Of a stretch of DNA of 48,442 bases, positions 1-7,295 are shown one piece after another. The position numbers and the translations under genes are program-made. Positions within the stretch are counted from its first letter, which is position 1. Each line of letters opens with the position of its first letter. This stretch comes from Candidatus Aquidulcis sp. (GTDB lineage: Bacteria; Chloroflexota; Anaerolineae; UBA4142). Location of the stretch: contig DYJA01000050.1 in the NCBI GenBank assembly GCA_020723345.1, positions 1 through 48,442 on the forward strand, in the 5' to 3' direction. The notes below the pieces were generated by a model. The model saw only the letters and a list, made by a program, of their open reading frames with translations. It ran no database searches and was not told the origin of the DNA.

Positions 1-556
1 TGGCGAGCGCCTTGAGCGCGCTGCCGCGCACGATGGGCGTCTTGTCGCCGGGAAAGTTGTAGGCGGTCAACAAATCGCGCAGTTCGAGTTCGACCAAGTC
101 GAGGAGTTCCGGGTCTTCCATCACATCCACTTTGTTGAGGTAGACGACGATGGCGGGGACTTCGACCTGGCGCGCGAGGAGAATGTGCTCGCGCGTCTGC
201 GGCATCGGACCATCGGGCGCGGAGACGACGAGGATCGCGCCGTCCATCTGCGCGGCGCCGGTGATCATGTTCTTGATGTAGTCGGCGTGCCCGGGGCAAT
301 CGATATGCGCGTAATGGCGCTTGTCGGTTTCGTATTCGACATGCGAGATCGCGATCGTGAGAATTTTGGTTTCGTCGCGGCGCCCTTGTTTTTCGGACGC
401 CTTCGCCACATCGTCGTAGGAGACGAAATTCGCCTGACCTTTGAGCGCGGCGACTTTGGTGATGGCGGCGGTCAGGGTGGTCTTGCCGTGGTCGACGTGA
501 CCGATGGTGCCGACGTTGACATGTGGTTTGGTGCGATCAAATTTCTGCTTTGCCAT
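1..556 (-). CDS. tuf: Elongation factor Tu, N-terminal part (gene runs off the window)
   Basis: Translation GTPase that delivers aminoacyl-tRNA to the ribosome. The reverse strand from the ATG at 556 reads [20 protein letters not shown], then the P-loop GHVDHGKTT, the switch [10 protein letters not shown] and the NKVD guanine-specificity motif, which are diagnostic for EF-Tu. About 185 residues are present; the GTPase domain continues past base 1, so the stop is outside. An AGGAGG Shine-Dalgarno lies 7 nt before the ATG. It is the last visible gene of a minus-strand cluster tRNA-Thr, tRNA-Tyr, ORF, tRNA-Thr, tuf, a classic bacterial arrangement except for the inserted ORF. Probably transcribed from the strong promoter at 1503-1531. 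Confidence 0.98.
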   Translation of the reverse strand, partial: MAKQKFDRTKPHVNVGTIGHVDHGKTTLTAAITKVAALKGQANFVSYDDVAKASEKQGRRDETKILTIAISHVEYETDKRHYAHIDCPGHADYIKNMITGAAQMDGAILVVSAPDGPMPQTREHILLARQVEVPAIVVYLNKVDVMEDPELLDLVELELRDLLTAYNFPGDKTPIVRGSALKALA

Positions 557-574
557 ACTATTCCTCCTAAAGAG

Positions 575-650
575 TGGAGCCCTCGATGAGACTTGAACTC
601 ATGACCTCTTCTTTACCAAAGAAGTGCTCTACCACCTGAGCCACGAGGGC
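575..650 (-). tRNA. tRNA-Thr (anticodon GGT)
   Basis: The reverse strand folds as a cloverleaf with acceptor stem GCCCTCG/CGAGGGC, anticodon arm CTTCT-TTGGTAA-AGAAG (anticodon GGT) and a T arm with GTTCAAGTC. The 3' CCA is encoded (575-577). It lies 18 nt upstream of the tuf start codon and 4 nt after the stop of the preceding ORF. Confidence 0.96.
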
Positions 651-654
651 ACAT

Positions 655-1278
655 TCACGAACCAAATTTGTTCAATGCAGATTTGTACCATTCGCCAAGT
701 ATGCCAGCTAACTTTGCATTACTTAGCCCAACAGTGATTGTTCCGAAGCGACTTTTGTTTTTGTAATTGCCGTCGCGCCTAGGACGGACGGTTGCCTGGT
801 AGAACTGTGATTTCGGCAGTCCCGTGACTTGACACCAATACATTTGGGCTTCCCCAAGAGCTGTATCGTCGAAGATATTGATCCAAGCGAAGATTTTCTT
901 TTCCTTGACACCGCATATCTCGCGCAAAAATCGCAAGAATGCGCGAATCACGCGCGGATCGGTATTTGATAGACTAACTCTGTGTTGGCTTTTTCGCCCT
1001 TCGCCAATATATAATCCTATGCCTAATTGGAACAGTTCACGTTCTTCGTCAGACCCACGGTCTTTGATTTTGAAAGGATCGCCACGCGGATTGTGCTTGA
1101 GGTAACCTGCTTCGCCTCGTTGCCGCCGCGGAATTCCGTGACGATCCATCCAGTAAACCACTTTGTTTACAGAGCAACCTAACTTTTCCGCGATCTCCGC
1201 CATTGAAAGTCGCTCACGGAGATATAGGTGTTCCAAGCGTTTTTTGTCGATTGCCTGTCCGCGTTGGAAAAGAACCAT
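655..1278 (-). CDS. HTH plus LAGLIDADG-like protein inside a tRNA cluster
   Basis: 207 residues. The N-terminal part (about 15-55) reads as a helix-turn-helix (LSMAEIAEKLGCSVNKVVYW) and the middle carries LGIGLYIGEG, which resembles the LAGLIDADG active-site helix of homing endonuclease-like proteins; only one such motif is visible. Start: ATG at 1278 has AAGGA 7 nt upstream; a GTG three bases further up (1281) is also possible. The ORF fills the gap between tRNA-Tyr and tRNA-Thr, ending 4 nt from the latter, in the same direction as the stable-RNA operon. Its base composition is visibly poorer in GC than its neighbours, which suggests transfer. Function is inferred from the motif alone; a DNA-binding regulator is the alternative. 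Confidence 0.6.
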   Translation of the reverse strand: MVLFQRGQAIDKKRLEHLYLRERLSMAEIAEKLGCSVNKVVYWMDRHGIPRRQRGEAGYLKHNPRGDPFKIKDRGSDEERELFQLGIGLYIGEGRKSQHRVSLSNTDPRVIRAFLRFLREICGVKEKKIFAWINIFDDTALGEAQMYWCQVTGLPKSQFYQATVRPRRDGNYKNKSRFGTITVGLSNAKLAGILGEWYKSALNKFGS

Positions 1279-1315
1279 CACGCGATCCTTCGATCCGCAA
1301 GCTGAAATTCGTTTG

Positions 1316-1399
1316 TGGGGAGGGTGAGATTCGGACTCACATAGCCGTACGGCATCGATTTTACAGACCGACGCGACTCACCACCTTCGCCGCCTCCCC
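1316..1399 (-). tRNA. tRNA-Tyr (anticodon GTA)
   Basis: The reverse strand has acceptor stem GGGGAGG/CCTCCCC, anticodon arm TCGGT-CTGTAAA-ATCGA (anticodon GTA) and a long variable arm (GCCGTACGGC), as expected of a class II tRNA-Tyr. Discriminator A; CCA is not encoded. Confidence 0.95.
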
Positions 1400-1414
1400 A
1401 TATTCGTTTGACAG

Positions 1415-1487
1415 AGCTGGTGGTCGGAATCGAACCGACGACCGTCTCATTACAAGTGAGATGCTCTGCCGACTGAGCTACACCAGC
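1415..1487 (-). tRNA. tRNA-Thr (anticodon TGT)
   Basis: The reverse strand has acceptor stem GCTGGTG/CACCAGC, anticodon arm TCTCA-CTTGTAA-TGAGA (anticodon TGT) and a GGTTCGATTCC T arm. CCA is not encoded. First gene of the tRNA-tuf operon, about 15 nt downstream of the promoter -10 box. Confidence 0.95.
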
Positions 1488-1502
1488 ATCAAAGCGCGTC
1501 GG

Positions 1503-1531
1503 ATTATATACGCGCTTGTAAAAATTGTCAA
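1503..1531 (-). promoter_or_regulatory. Consensus promoter of the tRNA/tuf operon
   Basis: On the reverse strand TTGACA (1526-1531) and TATAAT (1503-1508) are separated by 17 nt, a perfect housekeeping sigma70-type promoter, just upstream of tRNA-Thr(TGT). Its strength fits a stable-RNA and EF-Tu operon. Confidence 0.9.
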
Positions 1532-1545
1532 AACGAAATTTCCCC

Positions 1546-1604
1546 GAGTTCCTTCAGTTCCCTTAGTTCCCTTTGAGCGAGAAATGAGGGAAATAAGGGA
1601 ACTC
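1546..1604. repeat. Palindromic repeat built of GTTCCCTTA words
   Basis: Tandem GTTCC(C)TTA-like words (1546-1573) face their inverted partners GGGAAATAAGGGAACTC (about 1588-1604). The right end contains the stop codon of the neighbouring minus-strand gene. Confidence 0.75.
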
Positions 1605-1956
1605 ACTTGTGCGCGCCCTTCTCCGCTTCTTCGATTGCCTTGCGAATTTGTTCGTTCAGCGCGCGGACGCCTTTGGCAAAGCCGTGCTCGATGTCCTCTT
1701 TCGCGCTGCCTTCTTTGACCGATTGCACGGCTGCGCGCGCGTGCGTTTCGGCTTGCTGGACGCGTTCGTCCTCGCGCGCGGTTTTAACGGCGCGATCAAT
1801 TTCCGCGCTCAAGTCTTTCACCGCTTGCGTGACTTGGCGCTCGAATTCTTTCGTTTGCGGATGCTCGCGCGCGACTTGAAACGCGCGCTTCAATTGCTCG
1901 CCCAGTTCGCGCAGTTCTTGCGCGAGGTCGTACTCTGGTGGTGGTTGGGTGCTCAT
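1603..1956 (-). CDS. Small charged, coiled-coil hypothetical protein
   Basis: 117 residues starting MSTQPPPEYDLAQELRELGE, rich in E, K, A, Q and R with heptad-like spacing along most of its length, so a long helix or coiled coil is likely. No signal peptide or membrane segment. ATG 1956 is preferred because AGGGG lies 5 nt before it; the open frame continues upstream only into repeat sequence. The TGA stop falls in a palindromic repeat. The family is not recognised; YtxH- or apolipoprotein-like helical proteins look similar by composition only. Alone between the tRNA operon and metG, all on the minus strand. Confidence 0.75.
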   Translation of the reverse strand: MSTQPPPEYDLAQELRELGEQLKRAFQVAREHPQTKEFERQVTQAVKDLSAEIDRAVKTAREDERVQQAETHARAAVQSVKEGSAKEDIEHGFAKGVRALNEQIRKAIEEAEKGAHK

Positions 1957-1965
1957 TGTACCCCT

Positions 1966-2171
1966 AGTCTTCAGTATTCGGTGTTCAGTATTCAGTCTCA
2001 GTATACAACTAGACTTTATCGGAAATAGTTTTGGACACTGATAAACACAGACGCACACAGATTGAAAACCTAGAGATCAGTGTTAATCAGTGTTAATCTG
2101 TGTCCGAATTCTGGATTGGGTTTATTTCCGATAATGTCTACTGAATACTGGATACTTGACACTGAATACTA
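1966..2171. repeat. Three nested inverted repeats between metG and the downstream gene
   Basis: An outer pair made of CAGTATTC-type words (about 1970-2005 and 2139-2170) encloses a middle pair, AGACTTTATCGGAAATA (from 2012) against the inverse of TATTTCCGATAATGTCT (to about 2139), which encloses an inner pair GGACACTGAT...ACACAG / CTGTGTCC (about 2034-2106). The elements sit one inside the loop of the next. They fill the whole gap. Confidence 0.85.
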
Positions 2172-2172
2172 C

Positions 2173-3942
2173 TCACGCTTTCCCCAGCTTCGCTCTCTCT
2201 TCTTCCGCCACCTTCTCATCCAATTTCTTGAACAACGCTTTCGGCTCGCGCAGCGGCTGGTTCGGCGGCAACTGCGACGGCGCCCATTTCTGAGAATGCT
2301 TGCCCGGCTCGTACACGGCGGCTTGATGCGCGCGCGACGATTCCTTGAACGTTTCGATCTTGACCGCGCCGATCAGATCGCCGTCGTAGCCGAGTTGGCG
2401 ATGCAACTCGTTCGACGAGAAGGGCAGAAACGGATAGAACATCACTTTCAAGTTGTCGATGACGCGCAGCGCGACGAAAAGCGACGTTGCCGCGCGCGCG
2501 CGATCCACCTTGATCGTCTTCCACGGCTCGGTTACTTGCAAATAGACGTTCGCTTCGCGCGCGAGATCGACCGCATAGCCGATGGCTTCTTTGAAGCGCA
2601 CGCGCCCGAGCGCGTCGCCGACTGCCGTGAGCGCGGCTTCCGATTTCGCGATGAGCGCGCGATCCGCGTCCGTCAGTTCGCCGGGCGCCGGCACGCGTGC
2701 GTCGAAATTTCGGTACGTGAACGTAAGGACACGGTTGGCGAGATTGCCCCAGTTCGCGATCAGTTCGTCGTTGTTGCGGCGGACGAATTCCTTCCACGTA
2801 AATTCCGTGTCCGCAAATTCGGGCATGTTGACCGAGAGCAAAAAGCGCAGCGGATCCGGATCGTACGATTTCAAGTAATCGTTGATCCACACCGCCCAGT
2901 GTTCGGACTTGCTGAACTTGCGCCCTTCGAGATTCAGAAATTCGTTCGCGGGCACGTCGTACGGCAGCGGCAGATTTTCATCGTAACCGAGCAACAGCGC
3001 GGGCCAGATGATCGTGTGGAATGGTATATTGTCTTTGCCGACGAAATAGTACGTGCGCGCGTCGTCCGATCGCGAAGCGGTCCACCACTCTTTCCACTTG
3101 TCGGGCGTGCCGCGATTCCGCGCCCATTCAACCGACGCGGAGTAGTAGCCGATGACCGCTTCGAACCAGACGTAGATGCACTTGCCCGCGAAACCATCCA
3201 ACGGAATCGGAATGCCCCAGTCGAGATCGCGCGTGATCGCGCGTCCGTGCAAACCGCTTTGCAGCCAGTTGCGGACGAACGCAAGCACGTTCGACTTCCA
3301 ATACGCGTCCTTATCTTTGAGATAATCAAGCAGGCGCGCTTCGAACTTTGGCAGATCGAGATAAAAGTGTTCGGTCTCTTTCACGATGAGCCGATGCGTT
3401 TCGTTCGACTTTGCCAGTTTGCAGCGCGGGTTGATCAAATCCGCCGCGTCGAGCACGTTGCCGCAGTTGTCGCACTGATCGCCGCGCGCGCGCGCAAAGT
3501 GGCAGATCGGACATTCGCCGTTGATGTAGCGGTCGGGCAAAAAGCGCGCGTCGTTTTCGCAGTAGACTTGCTGCGAGGTTTCTTTGTAGAGCAATCCTTT
3601 TTGCAAAAGGCGCGTGAAGAAATCCTGCGAAATCGCCCAGTGATTTTCGGTGTCGGTGTGCGTGAACAAATCGAACGAGATGCCGAGTTTCTGCCACGCT
3701 TCGAGAAAAAGCGCGTGCGATTCTTCAAAGACCTGGCGCGGCGTTTTGCCTTCTTCGTCGGCGGTGACGGTGACGGGCGTGCCGTGCGTGTCGGAGCCGG
3801 AAACCATCAACACGTCGTTGCCGATCAAACGATTATAGCGCGCGAAAATATCCGCGGTGAGGTATGCGCCCGCGATGTGTCCGAGATGGACGGGACCGTT
3901 GGCGTAGGGCCACGCGACCGAGACGAGAATTTTTTTGTTCAT
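2173..3942 (-). CDS. metG: Methionine--tRNA ligase
   Basis: Charges tRNA-Met with methionine in the cytosol. 589 residues from ATG 3942, which has GGAG 7-8 nt upstream; an in-frame TTG at 3954 is less likely. PYANG and HLGH (residues 13-22) form the class I HIGH signature; the zinc knuckle has C144/C147 and C157/C160; KFSKS (342-346) is the KMSKS loop. The C-terminus ends after the anticodon-binding helical domain with no EMAPII-type tRNA-binding appendix, so this is the short form. A promoter, an 18-codon leader ORF and a terminator lie 130-330 nt upstream, suggesting attenuation. Confidence 0.97.
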   Translation of the reverse strand: MNKKILVSVAWPYANGPVHLGHIAGAYLTADIFARYNRLIGNDVLMVSGSDTHGTPVTVTADEEGKTPRQVFEESHALFLEAWQKLGISFDLFTHTDTENHWAISQDFFTRLLQKGLLYKETSQQVYCENDARFLPDRYINGECPICHFARARGDQCDNCGNVLDAADLINPRCKLAKSNETHRLIVKETEHFYLDLPKFEARLLDYLKDKDAYWKSNVLAFVRNWLQSGLHGRAITRDLDWGIPIPLDGFAGKCIYVWFEAVIGYYSASVEWARNRGTPDKWKEWWTASRSDDARTYYFVGKDNIPFHTIIWPALLLGYDENLPLPYDVPANEFLNLEGRKFSKSEHWAVWINDYLKSYDPDPLRFLLSVNMPEFADTEFTWKEFVRRNNDELIANWGNLANRVLTFTYRNFDARVPAPGELTDADRALIAKSEAALTAVGDALGRVRFKEAIGYAVDLAREANVYLQVTEPWKTIKVDRARAATSLFVALRVIDNLKVMFYPFLPFSSNELHRQLGYDGDLIGAVKIETFKESSRAHQAAVYEPGKHSQKWAPSQLPPNQPLREPKALFKKLDEKVAEEERAKLGKA

Positions 3943-3987
3943 TGTGAACTCCAAAGGATGTGAGACAAAGGATTGACTGTGGCGCAG

Positions 3988-4063
3988 TTCGCCACAGCCA
4001 GGATGAGGGATGAAGGGTGAAAAACGTCAGGAGAGTTTTTCTTCATCCTTCATCCTTCTGACT
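3988..4063. repeat. Degenerate inverted repeat of CATCC/TTC words
   Basis: GGATGAGGGATGAAGGGTGA (about 4001-4020) faces TTCATCCTTCATCC (about 4042-4055). It lies between the metG leader terminator and the metG start and would form a further hairpin in the leader transcript. Confidence 0.55.
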
Positions 4064-4070
4064 TTTGCCT

Positions 4071-4125
4071 TCAAATAAAAACGCCGCTTGCATCCGGGCG
4101 ACCCGTGGTCGTCCAACAGCGGCGT
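4071..4125 (-). terminator. Intrinsic terminator in the metG leader
   Basis: On the reverse strand ACGCCGCT (4118-4125) pairs with AGCGGCGT (4081-4088), with a further inner stem, followed by TTTTATTT (4073-4080). It stands between the leader ORF and metG, where an attenuator terminator would be expected. Confidence 0.8.
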
Positions 4126-4175
4126 GGCGCACCGTGATGACGCGGCAAAAACCGCGCCGCACGTTACGGTGCGCC
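4126..4175 (-). promoter_or_regulatory. Leader hairpin overlapping the end of the leader peptide
   Basis: A perfect 10-bp stem, GGCGCACCGT (4126-4135) with ACGGTGCGCC (4166-4175). Its 5' arm in the transcript includes the last codons and stop of the leader ORF. The adjacent transcript word AGCGGCG (4172-4178) is identical to the terminator 3' arm and so can compete for CGCCGCT of the terminator. Confidence 0.65.
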
Positions 4176-4220
4176 GCTCGGCATATACATCGCGAATGTA
4201 AAACCTGGATGCGCGAACAT
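4164..4220 (-). CDS. Putative 18-residue leader peptide of metG
   Basis: The reverse-strand ORF encodes MFAHPGFTFAMYMPSGAP and a TAA stop. GGAG (4227-4230) is 6 nt before the ATG and a promoter lies immediately upstream. Two Met codons (11 and 13) precede the segment that overlaps the leader hairpin. This resembles the architecture of transcription attenuators that sense amino-acid charging; that it senses Met is inference. Confidence 0.5.
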   Translation of the reverse strand: MFAHPGFTFAMYMPSGAP

Positions 4221-4239
4221 GTTGAACTCCACTGACGCT

Positions 4240-4267
4240 ATTCTATCACAAATCGCAGGAAATGCAA
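4240..4267 (-). promoter_or_regulatory. Promoter of the metG leader
   Basis: On the reverse strand TTGCAT (4262-4267), 16-nt spacer, TAGAAT (4240-4245) with an extended -10 TG one base before it. Predicted start near 4233, about 13 nt before the leader ATG. Confidence 0.7.
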
Positions 4268-4407
4268 AGTGGGGTTTGGCAATAGGCGCATAGTGATGCA
4301 GCCGGAAATCAAAAACAATCCTTCCGCGGAACTGGTTGCCGGCTTCGCCAATAGCAAATAGTTTTTCTCCGCTATCTGTGCGAATCTGTGTCCAATTGTT
4401 TTGTCCA

Positions 4408-5007
4408 TCACGGCGTCAAGCCGCGCGGACCGCGCCCGACCGTCGCGTGGCAAAACTCGCAGCGCGGCAAGATCGTCGCGCGGAAAAGAAACGCGGCGCG
4501 CTCGTCGCCGGAACGATGCGCGGGATGACAATCGGTGCAACGAATGAATGGCACAGGTTCGGGATTATAGTACGGCTTGTTGTGCATGTGATTTTCAAAC
4601 CCCGGCTGGCGAATGTGTTGCGCGTGGCATTTCAAGCACGCTTCATTCTGCAAAGGCAGAATAATCACGGCGGGTTGCTGCGCGAATCCGGTGAAATGCT
4701 TGAACGCGTTGCGCGCGCCAAACGCCAAAACCGCCGTCCGTCCAATCACACCTTCGCCGACGTGACAAGCAATGCACTGAACGCCTTGCTTACGAAAGTG
4801 GAATGCTGCCAAGTCTTCCGCCGATTGCTGCTCGACCGCGCGCAGATACCGCGCGAGATACGTCATCTCCGGTTCGGTGTGACACGACACGCAGAATTCG
4901 TTCGCCTGTTCCTGGTGCGAAACGTACAGCACGCTGACGGCGAGCGCGATCACGACGATGCCCGCGCCGAGCGCGAGCCAGCGCGTCGGAGCGTTCAACC
5001 CTTGCAT
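4408..5007 (-). CDS. Membrane-anchored pentaheme cytochrome c (NapC/NirT/NrfH-like)
   Basis: 199 residues with an N-terminal membrane segment (about 10-30) followed by five CXXCH heme sites: CVSCH, CIACH, CLKCH, CTDCH and CEFCH. This matches the quinol-dehydrogenase type of multiheme cytochrome that passes electrons to a periplasmic or extracellular reductase. No partner reductase is encoded next to it, so the acceptor is unknown. ATG 5007 lies inside a palindromic repeat and has no good ribosome site; a TTG at 5016 is an alternative. It follows the M32 carboxypeptidase gene on the same strand after a 36-nt gap. Confidence 0.85.
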   Translation of the reverse strand: MQGLNAPTRWLALGAGIVVIALAVSVLYVSHQEQANEFCVSCHTEPEMTYLARYLRAVEQQSAEDLAAFHFRKQGVQCIACHVGEGVIGRTAVLAFGARNAFKHFTGFAQQPAVIILPLQNEACLKCHAQHIRQPGFENHMHNKPYYNPEPVPFIRCTDCHPAHRSGDERAAFLFRATILPRCEFCHATVGRGPRGLTP

Positions 5008-5033
5008 CGCCCGCAAGGGCAGGTGTTGAACGC
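4991..5033. repeat. Palindrome covering the cytochrome start codon
   Basis: GCGTTCAAC (4991-4999) pairs with GTTGAACGC (5025-5033), and CCCTTGC with GCAAGGG inside it. The ATG of the cytochrome gene (5005-5007) is within the element, so its first residues are repeat-encoded. Confidence 0.75.
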
Positions 5034-5043
5034 CCCGACAAAA

Positions 5044-6549
5044 TCACACGCCATAAATTTCCCCGAATTTTTTCTTCAAGTACGCGACGTACGAACGCGC
5101 ATGCAGCGGCTCGCCGGTCACGCGCCGCGCGAGTTCGTCGAGCGTGAACTTGCGACCGTGTGTGTGAATATTCGCCCGTAGCCAGTTTAACAACTCGCCG
5201 TACTCGCCGCGCGCGATCTGTTCCGGGAGCGCCGGAAGGTCGCGCACCACTTTGTCGTACAACTGCGCCGCGAACATCGAGCCGAGCAAGTACGTCGCAA
5301 AGTATCCCAGGTCGCCGTACGACCAGTGGACATCCTGCAAACAACCTTGCGCGTCGTTCGGCGGAACGACGCCGAGGTACTCTTTTATCTTGGCGTTCCA
5401 CGCGTCCGGCACGTCAGCCGCTCTCAATTTGCGTTCGACGAGCGCGTTCTCGATTTCAAAGCGTAGCATGATGTGCAAGCCGTACGTCACCTCGTCCGCT
5501 TCGACGCGGATCAGCGACGGCGCAACTTTGTTGATCGCGCGATAGAACGATTCGACGTTTTGATCGGCGAGTTGCGCGGGAAAGATCTCGCGCAAGCGCG
5601 GAAACCAAAACTGCCAAAAGCCGCGGCTGCGCCCGACGACGTTTTCCCACATGCGCGATTGCGATTCGTGGACGCCGAGCGACGCCGCGCCGCCGAGGGG
5701 CGTGCGTTCCAACTCCGCGCGATAGCCCATGTCGTACAGCGCGTGCCCGGTTTCGTGAATCGTGCCAAAGAGCATCGTCGGCAAGAAATTCTTGGCGACG
5801 CGCGTCGTGATCCGTACGTCGTCCAGCCCAAAGCCGGTCGTGAACGGATGCGGCGCTTTGTCCTGTCGCCCGCGCGCAAAATCGAACCCGATGCGCTTGA
5901 TCACCTCGACGCCGAAATCCCACTGCTTTTGCTCGTCGTACTCGCGATGCAACACCGCGGCGTCCACCGCATCCGCCTTGCGCGCGATTTGCTGGACGAG
6001 CGCGACGATCTCTTTTCGCAGCGGCGTGAAAATCGCCTCGACCTGCGCGGTCGTCATTTCCGGCTCGTACTGATCGAGCAGCGCGTCGTAAATGCGATCC
6101 GAATAGCCAAGATGATCCGCGAGTTGAATCCGCAATTCGACGTTCTTTGCGAGGTACGGCTGGAACAATTTGAAATTCGATTCCGCGCGCGCGTTGTGCC
6201 ACGCTTCGAACGCGAGCGCCGCGGCGCGCGCCATCTCTTCGACGAGCGCGGGCGGCACGCGTTTGGCTTTAGCGTACTCGCGCTTGGTCACGCGGATCAT
6301 GCCGGCGTCGTCGGAATCGTACGGCAGTTGCGCGGCGTACTCCGCCAGATCGTTCAATAGCGCGCCGTTTTCGTCCGCGATGAAATGTTCGTGCGCCAAT
6401 TTCTCCAGCGTCGCGAGTTGTTCGGCGCGCGCGGACGCGCCGCGCGGCGGCATGTACGTTTGCTGATCCCAACTCAGCACCGCCGCTGCCCGTCCCAAAT
6501 CGTCGACGAGCGCAAAGCGTTTTTTCAGTTCGTCTAGTTTTTCCCTCAT
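5044..6549 (-). CDS. Carboxypeptidase Taq-type metallopeptidase (M32)
   Basis: 501 residues, the usual length for M32 thermostable carboxypeptidases that remove C-terminal residues in the cytosol. The zinc motif HETGH is at 265-269, preceded by LFGTI and followed by ALYDMG as in the family; the C-terminal part with YGDLGYFATY and LGSMFAAQLY is also typical. ATG 6549 is chosen because AGAGGG precedes it and it overlaps the stop of the upstream gene as ATGA; the longer open frame upstream is a shadow of that gene. Translationally coupled to the upstream membrane protein. Confidence 0.95.
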   Translation of the reverse strand: MREKLDELKKRFALVDDLGRAAAVLSWDQQTYMPPRGASARAEQLATLEKLAHEHFIADENGALLNDLAEYAAQLPYDSDDAGMIRVTKREYAKAKRVPPALVEEMARAAALAFEAWHNARAESNFKLFQPYLAKNVELRIQLADHLGYSDRIYDALLDQYEPEMTTAQVEAIFTPLRKEIVALVQQIARKADAVDAAVLHREYDEQKQWDFGVEVIKRIGFDFARGRQDKAPHPFTTGFGLDDVRITTRVAKNFLPTMLFGTIHETGHALYDMGYRAELERTPLGGAASLGVHESQSRMWENVVGRSRGFWQFWFPRLREIFPAQLADQNVESFYRAINKVAPSLIRVEADEVTYGLHIMLRFEIENALVERKLRAADVPDAWNAKIKEYLGVVPPNDAQGCLQDVHWSYGDLGYFATYLLGSMFAAQLYDKVVRDLPALPEQIARGEYGELLNWLRANIHTHGRKFTLDELARRVTGEPLHARSYVAYLKKKFGEIYGV

Positions 6550-7142
6550 CGTTGTCCCTCTTCGGAGATCCACGCGCGCCCGCGCGGCGGTCGATGTTCG
6601 CGGTCGTAATGATTTTGCGCGTAGCGGTCGTAGCGGTCGCGCAAACGACGCGGCACGAGTCGTTTGAGTTTGGTGGAGATGATGTCGAGAACGTAATGCG
6701 TCGTATCGGCAAGCACCGCGCCCAAAAACACATCGACCAGGTAGAGCGCGTTGTAAATGATGTCGTCCGTATCTCCGGCGAAATCGAAATCGACGCTCAA
6801 GCCAATTCGCCGGAACCAAAATCGAAACAGCACGAGGAGCAGGAACAAAAGCGTCGCGACGTACAACCAGCGCACCGCGGTGCCGAGAATCGGAATGTGC
6901 AAGCGGTCGCGGTGTTTGGCGAGTTTGGAATAGGGCCACCAAAAAACGCGCAGCCAACCCCAGCCCTTCATCGACTTGCTGTTGAACAAATCCATGTCCG
7001 GCGACAGGACGAGCGAAGCAATCGCGATCCCGGCGTCGACGGCGATCACATCTTGCCACGACCAACCTTGCGAGCGCATCACAAACGTCGTGCCCGCCAA
7101 CACTGCCGTATTTGCGATTGTATGTCCAACGAAACCGGGCAT
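6546..7142 (-). CDS. DUF2227-like metal-binding membrane protein
   Basis: 198 residues. LSPDMDLFNSKSMKGWG followed by WWPYSKLAKHRDRLHI matches the conserved core of the DUF2227 family (predicted metal-binding integral membrane proteins, with D-x-D and H-R/D motifs). Hydrophobic segments at about 35-45, 90-110 and 130-150. The role is unknown. Its stop overlaps the M32 start by 4 nt. A likely promoter lies at 7198-7226 on the same strand. Confidence 0.8.
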   Translation of the reverse strand: MPGFVGHTIANTAVLAGTTFVMRSQGWSWQDVIAVDAGIAIASLVLSPDMDLFNSKSMKGWGWLRVFWWPYSKLAKHRDRLHIPILGTAVRWLYVATLLFLLLVLFRFWFRRIGLSVDFDFAGDTDDIIYNALYLVDVFLGAVLADTTHYVLDIISTKLKRLVPRRLRDRYDRYAQNHYDREHRPPRGRAWISEEGQR

Positions 7143-7197
7143 GTCGTCTCCGATTCTAGAAACCCATCTTCTACGGGAACACAGGTTTAGGATTTCG

Positions 7198-7226
7198 ATT
7201 ATACAACCATTTGACGAATTCGTGAA
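7198..7226 (-). promoter_or_regulatory. Minus-strand promoter for the DUF2227-M32 pair
   Basis: On the reverse strand TATAAT (7198-7203) and a weak TTCACG (7221-7226) with a 17-nt spacer. It overlaps the plus-strand promoter of the divergent 5'-nucleotidase gene, so the two may interfere. Confidence 0.6.
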
Positions 7227-7238
7227 ACGCAGTATAGT
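7211..7238 (+). promoter_or_regulatory. Promoter of the 5'-nucleotidase gene
   Basis: TTGACG (7211-7216), 16-nt spacer, TATAGT (7233-7238). It lies 58 nt before the start codon of the lipoprotein gene. Confidence 0.7.
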
Positions 7239-7295
7239 ACGGACGCTGTGTGACGCGCCGAGTTCACACTGATCCTGGATTTCGTGGAGGAGAAA

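Noticed and set aside
2080-3963. Long plus-strand open frame of 627 codons
   Set aside because: It is antisense to metG, is Arg/Phe-rich without family motifs, and arises from the codon bias of the real gene.
4071-4233. T-box riboswitch upstream of metG
   Set aside because: No T-box core word (UGGNACCGCG-like) or specifier loop was found; a leader ORF with hairpins explains the region better.
5044-7065. 673-residue version of the M32 peptidase
   Set aside because: The extra N-terminus is Arg-rich and overlaps the DUF2227 gene in another frame; the ATG at 6549 has a ribosome site and the family N-terminus.
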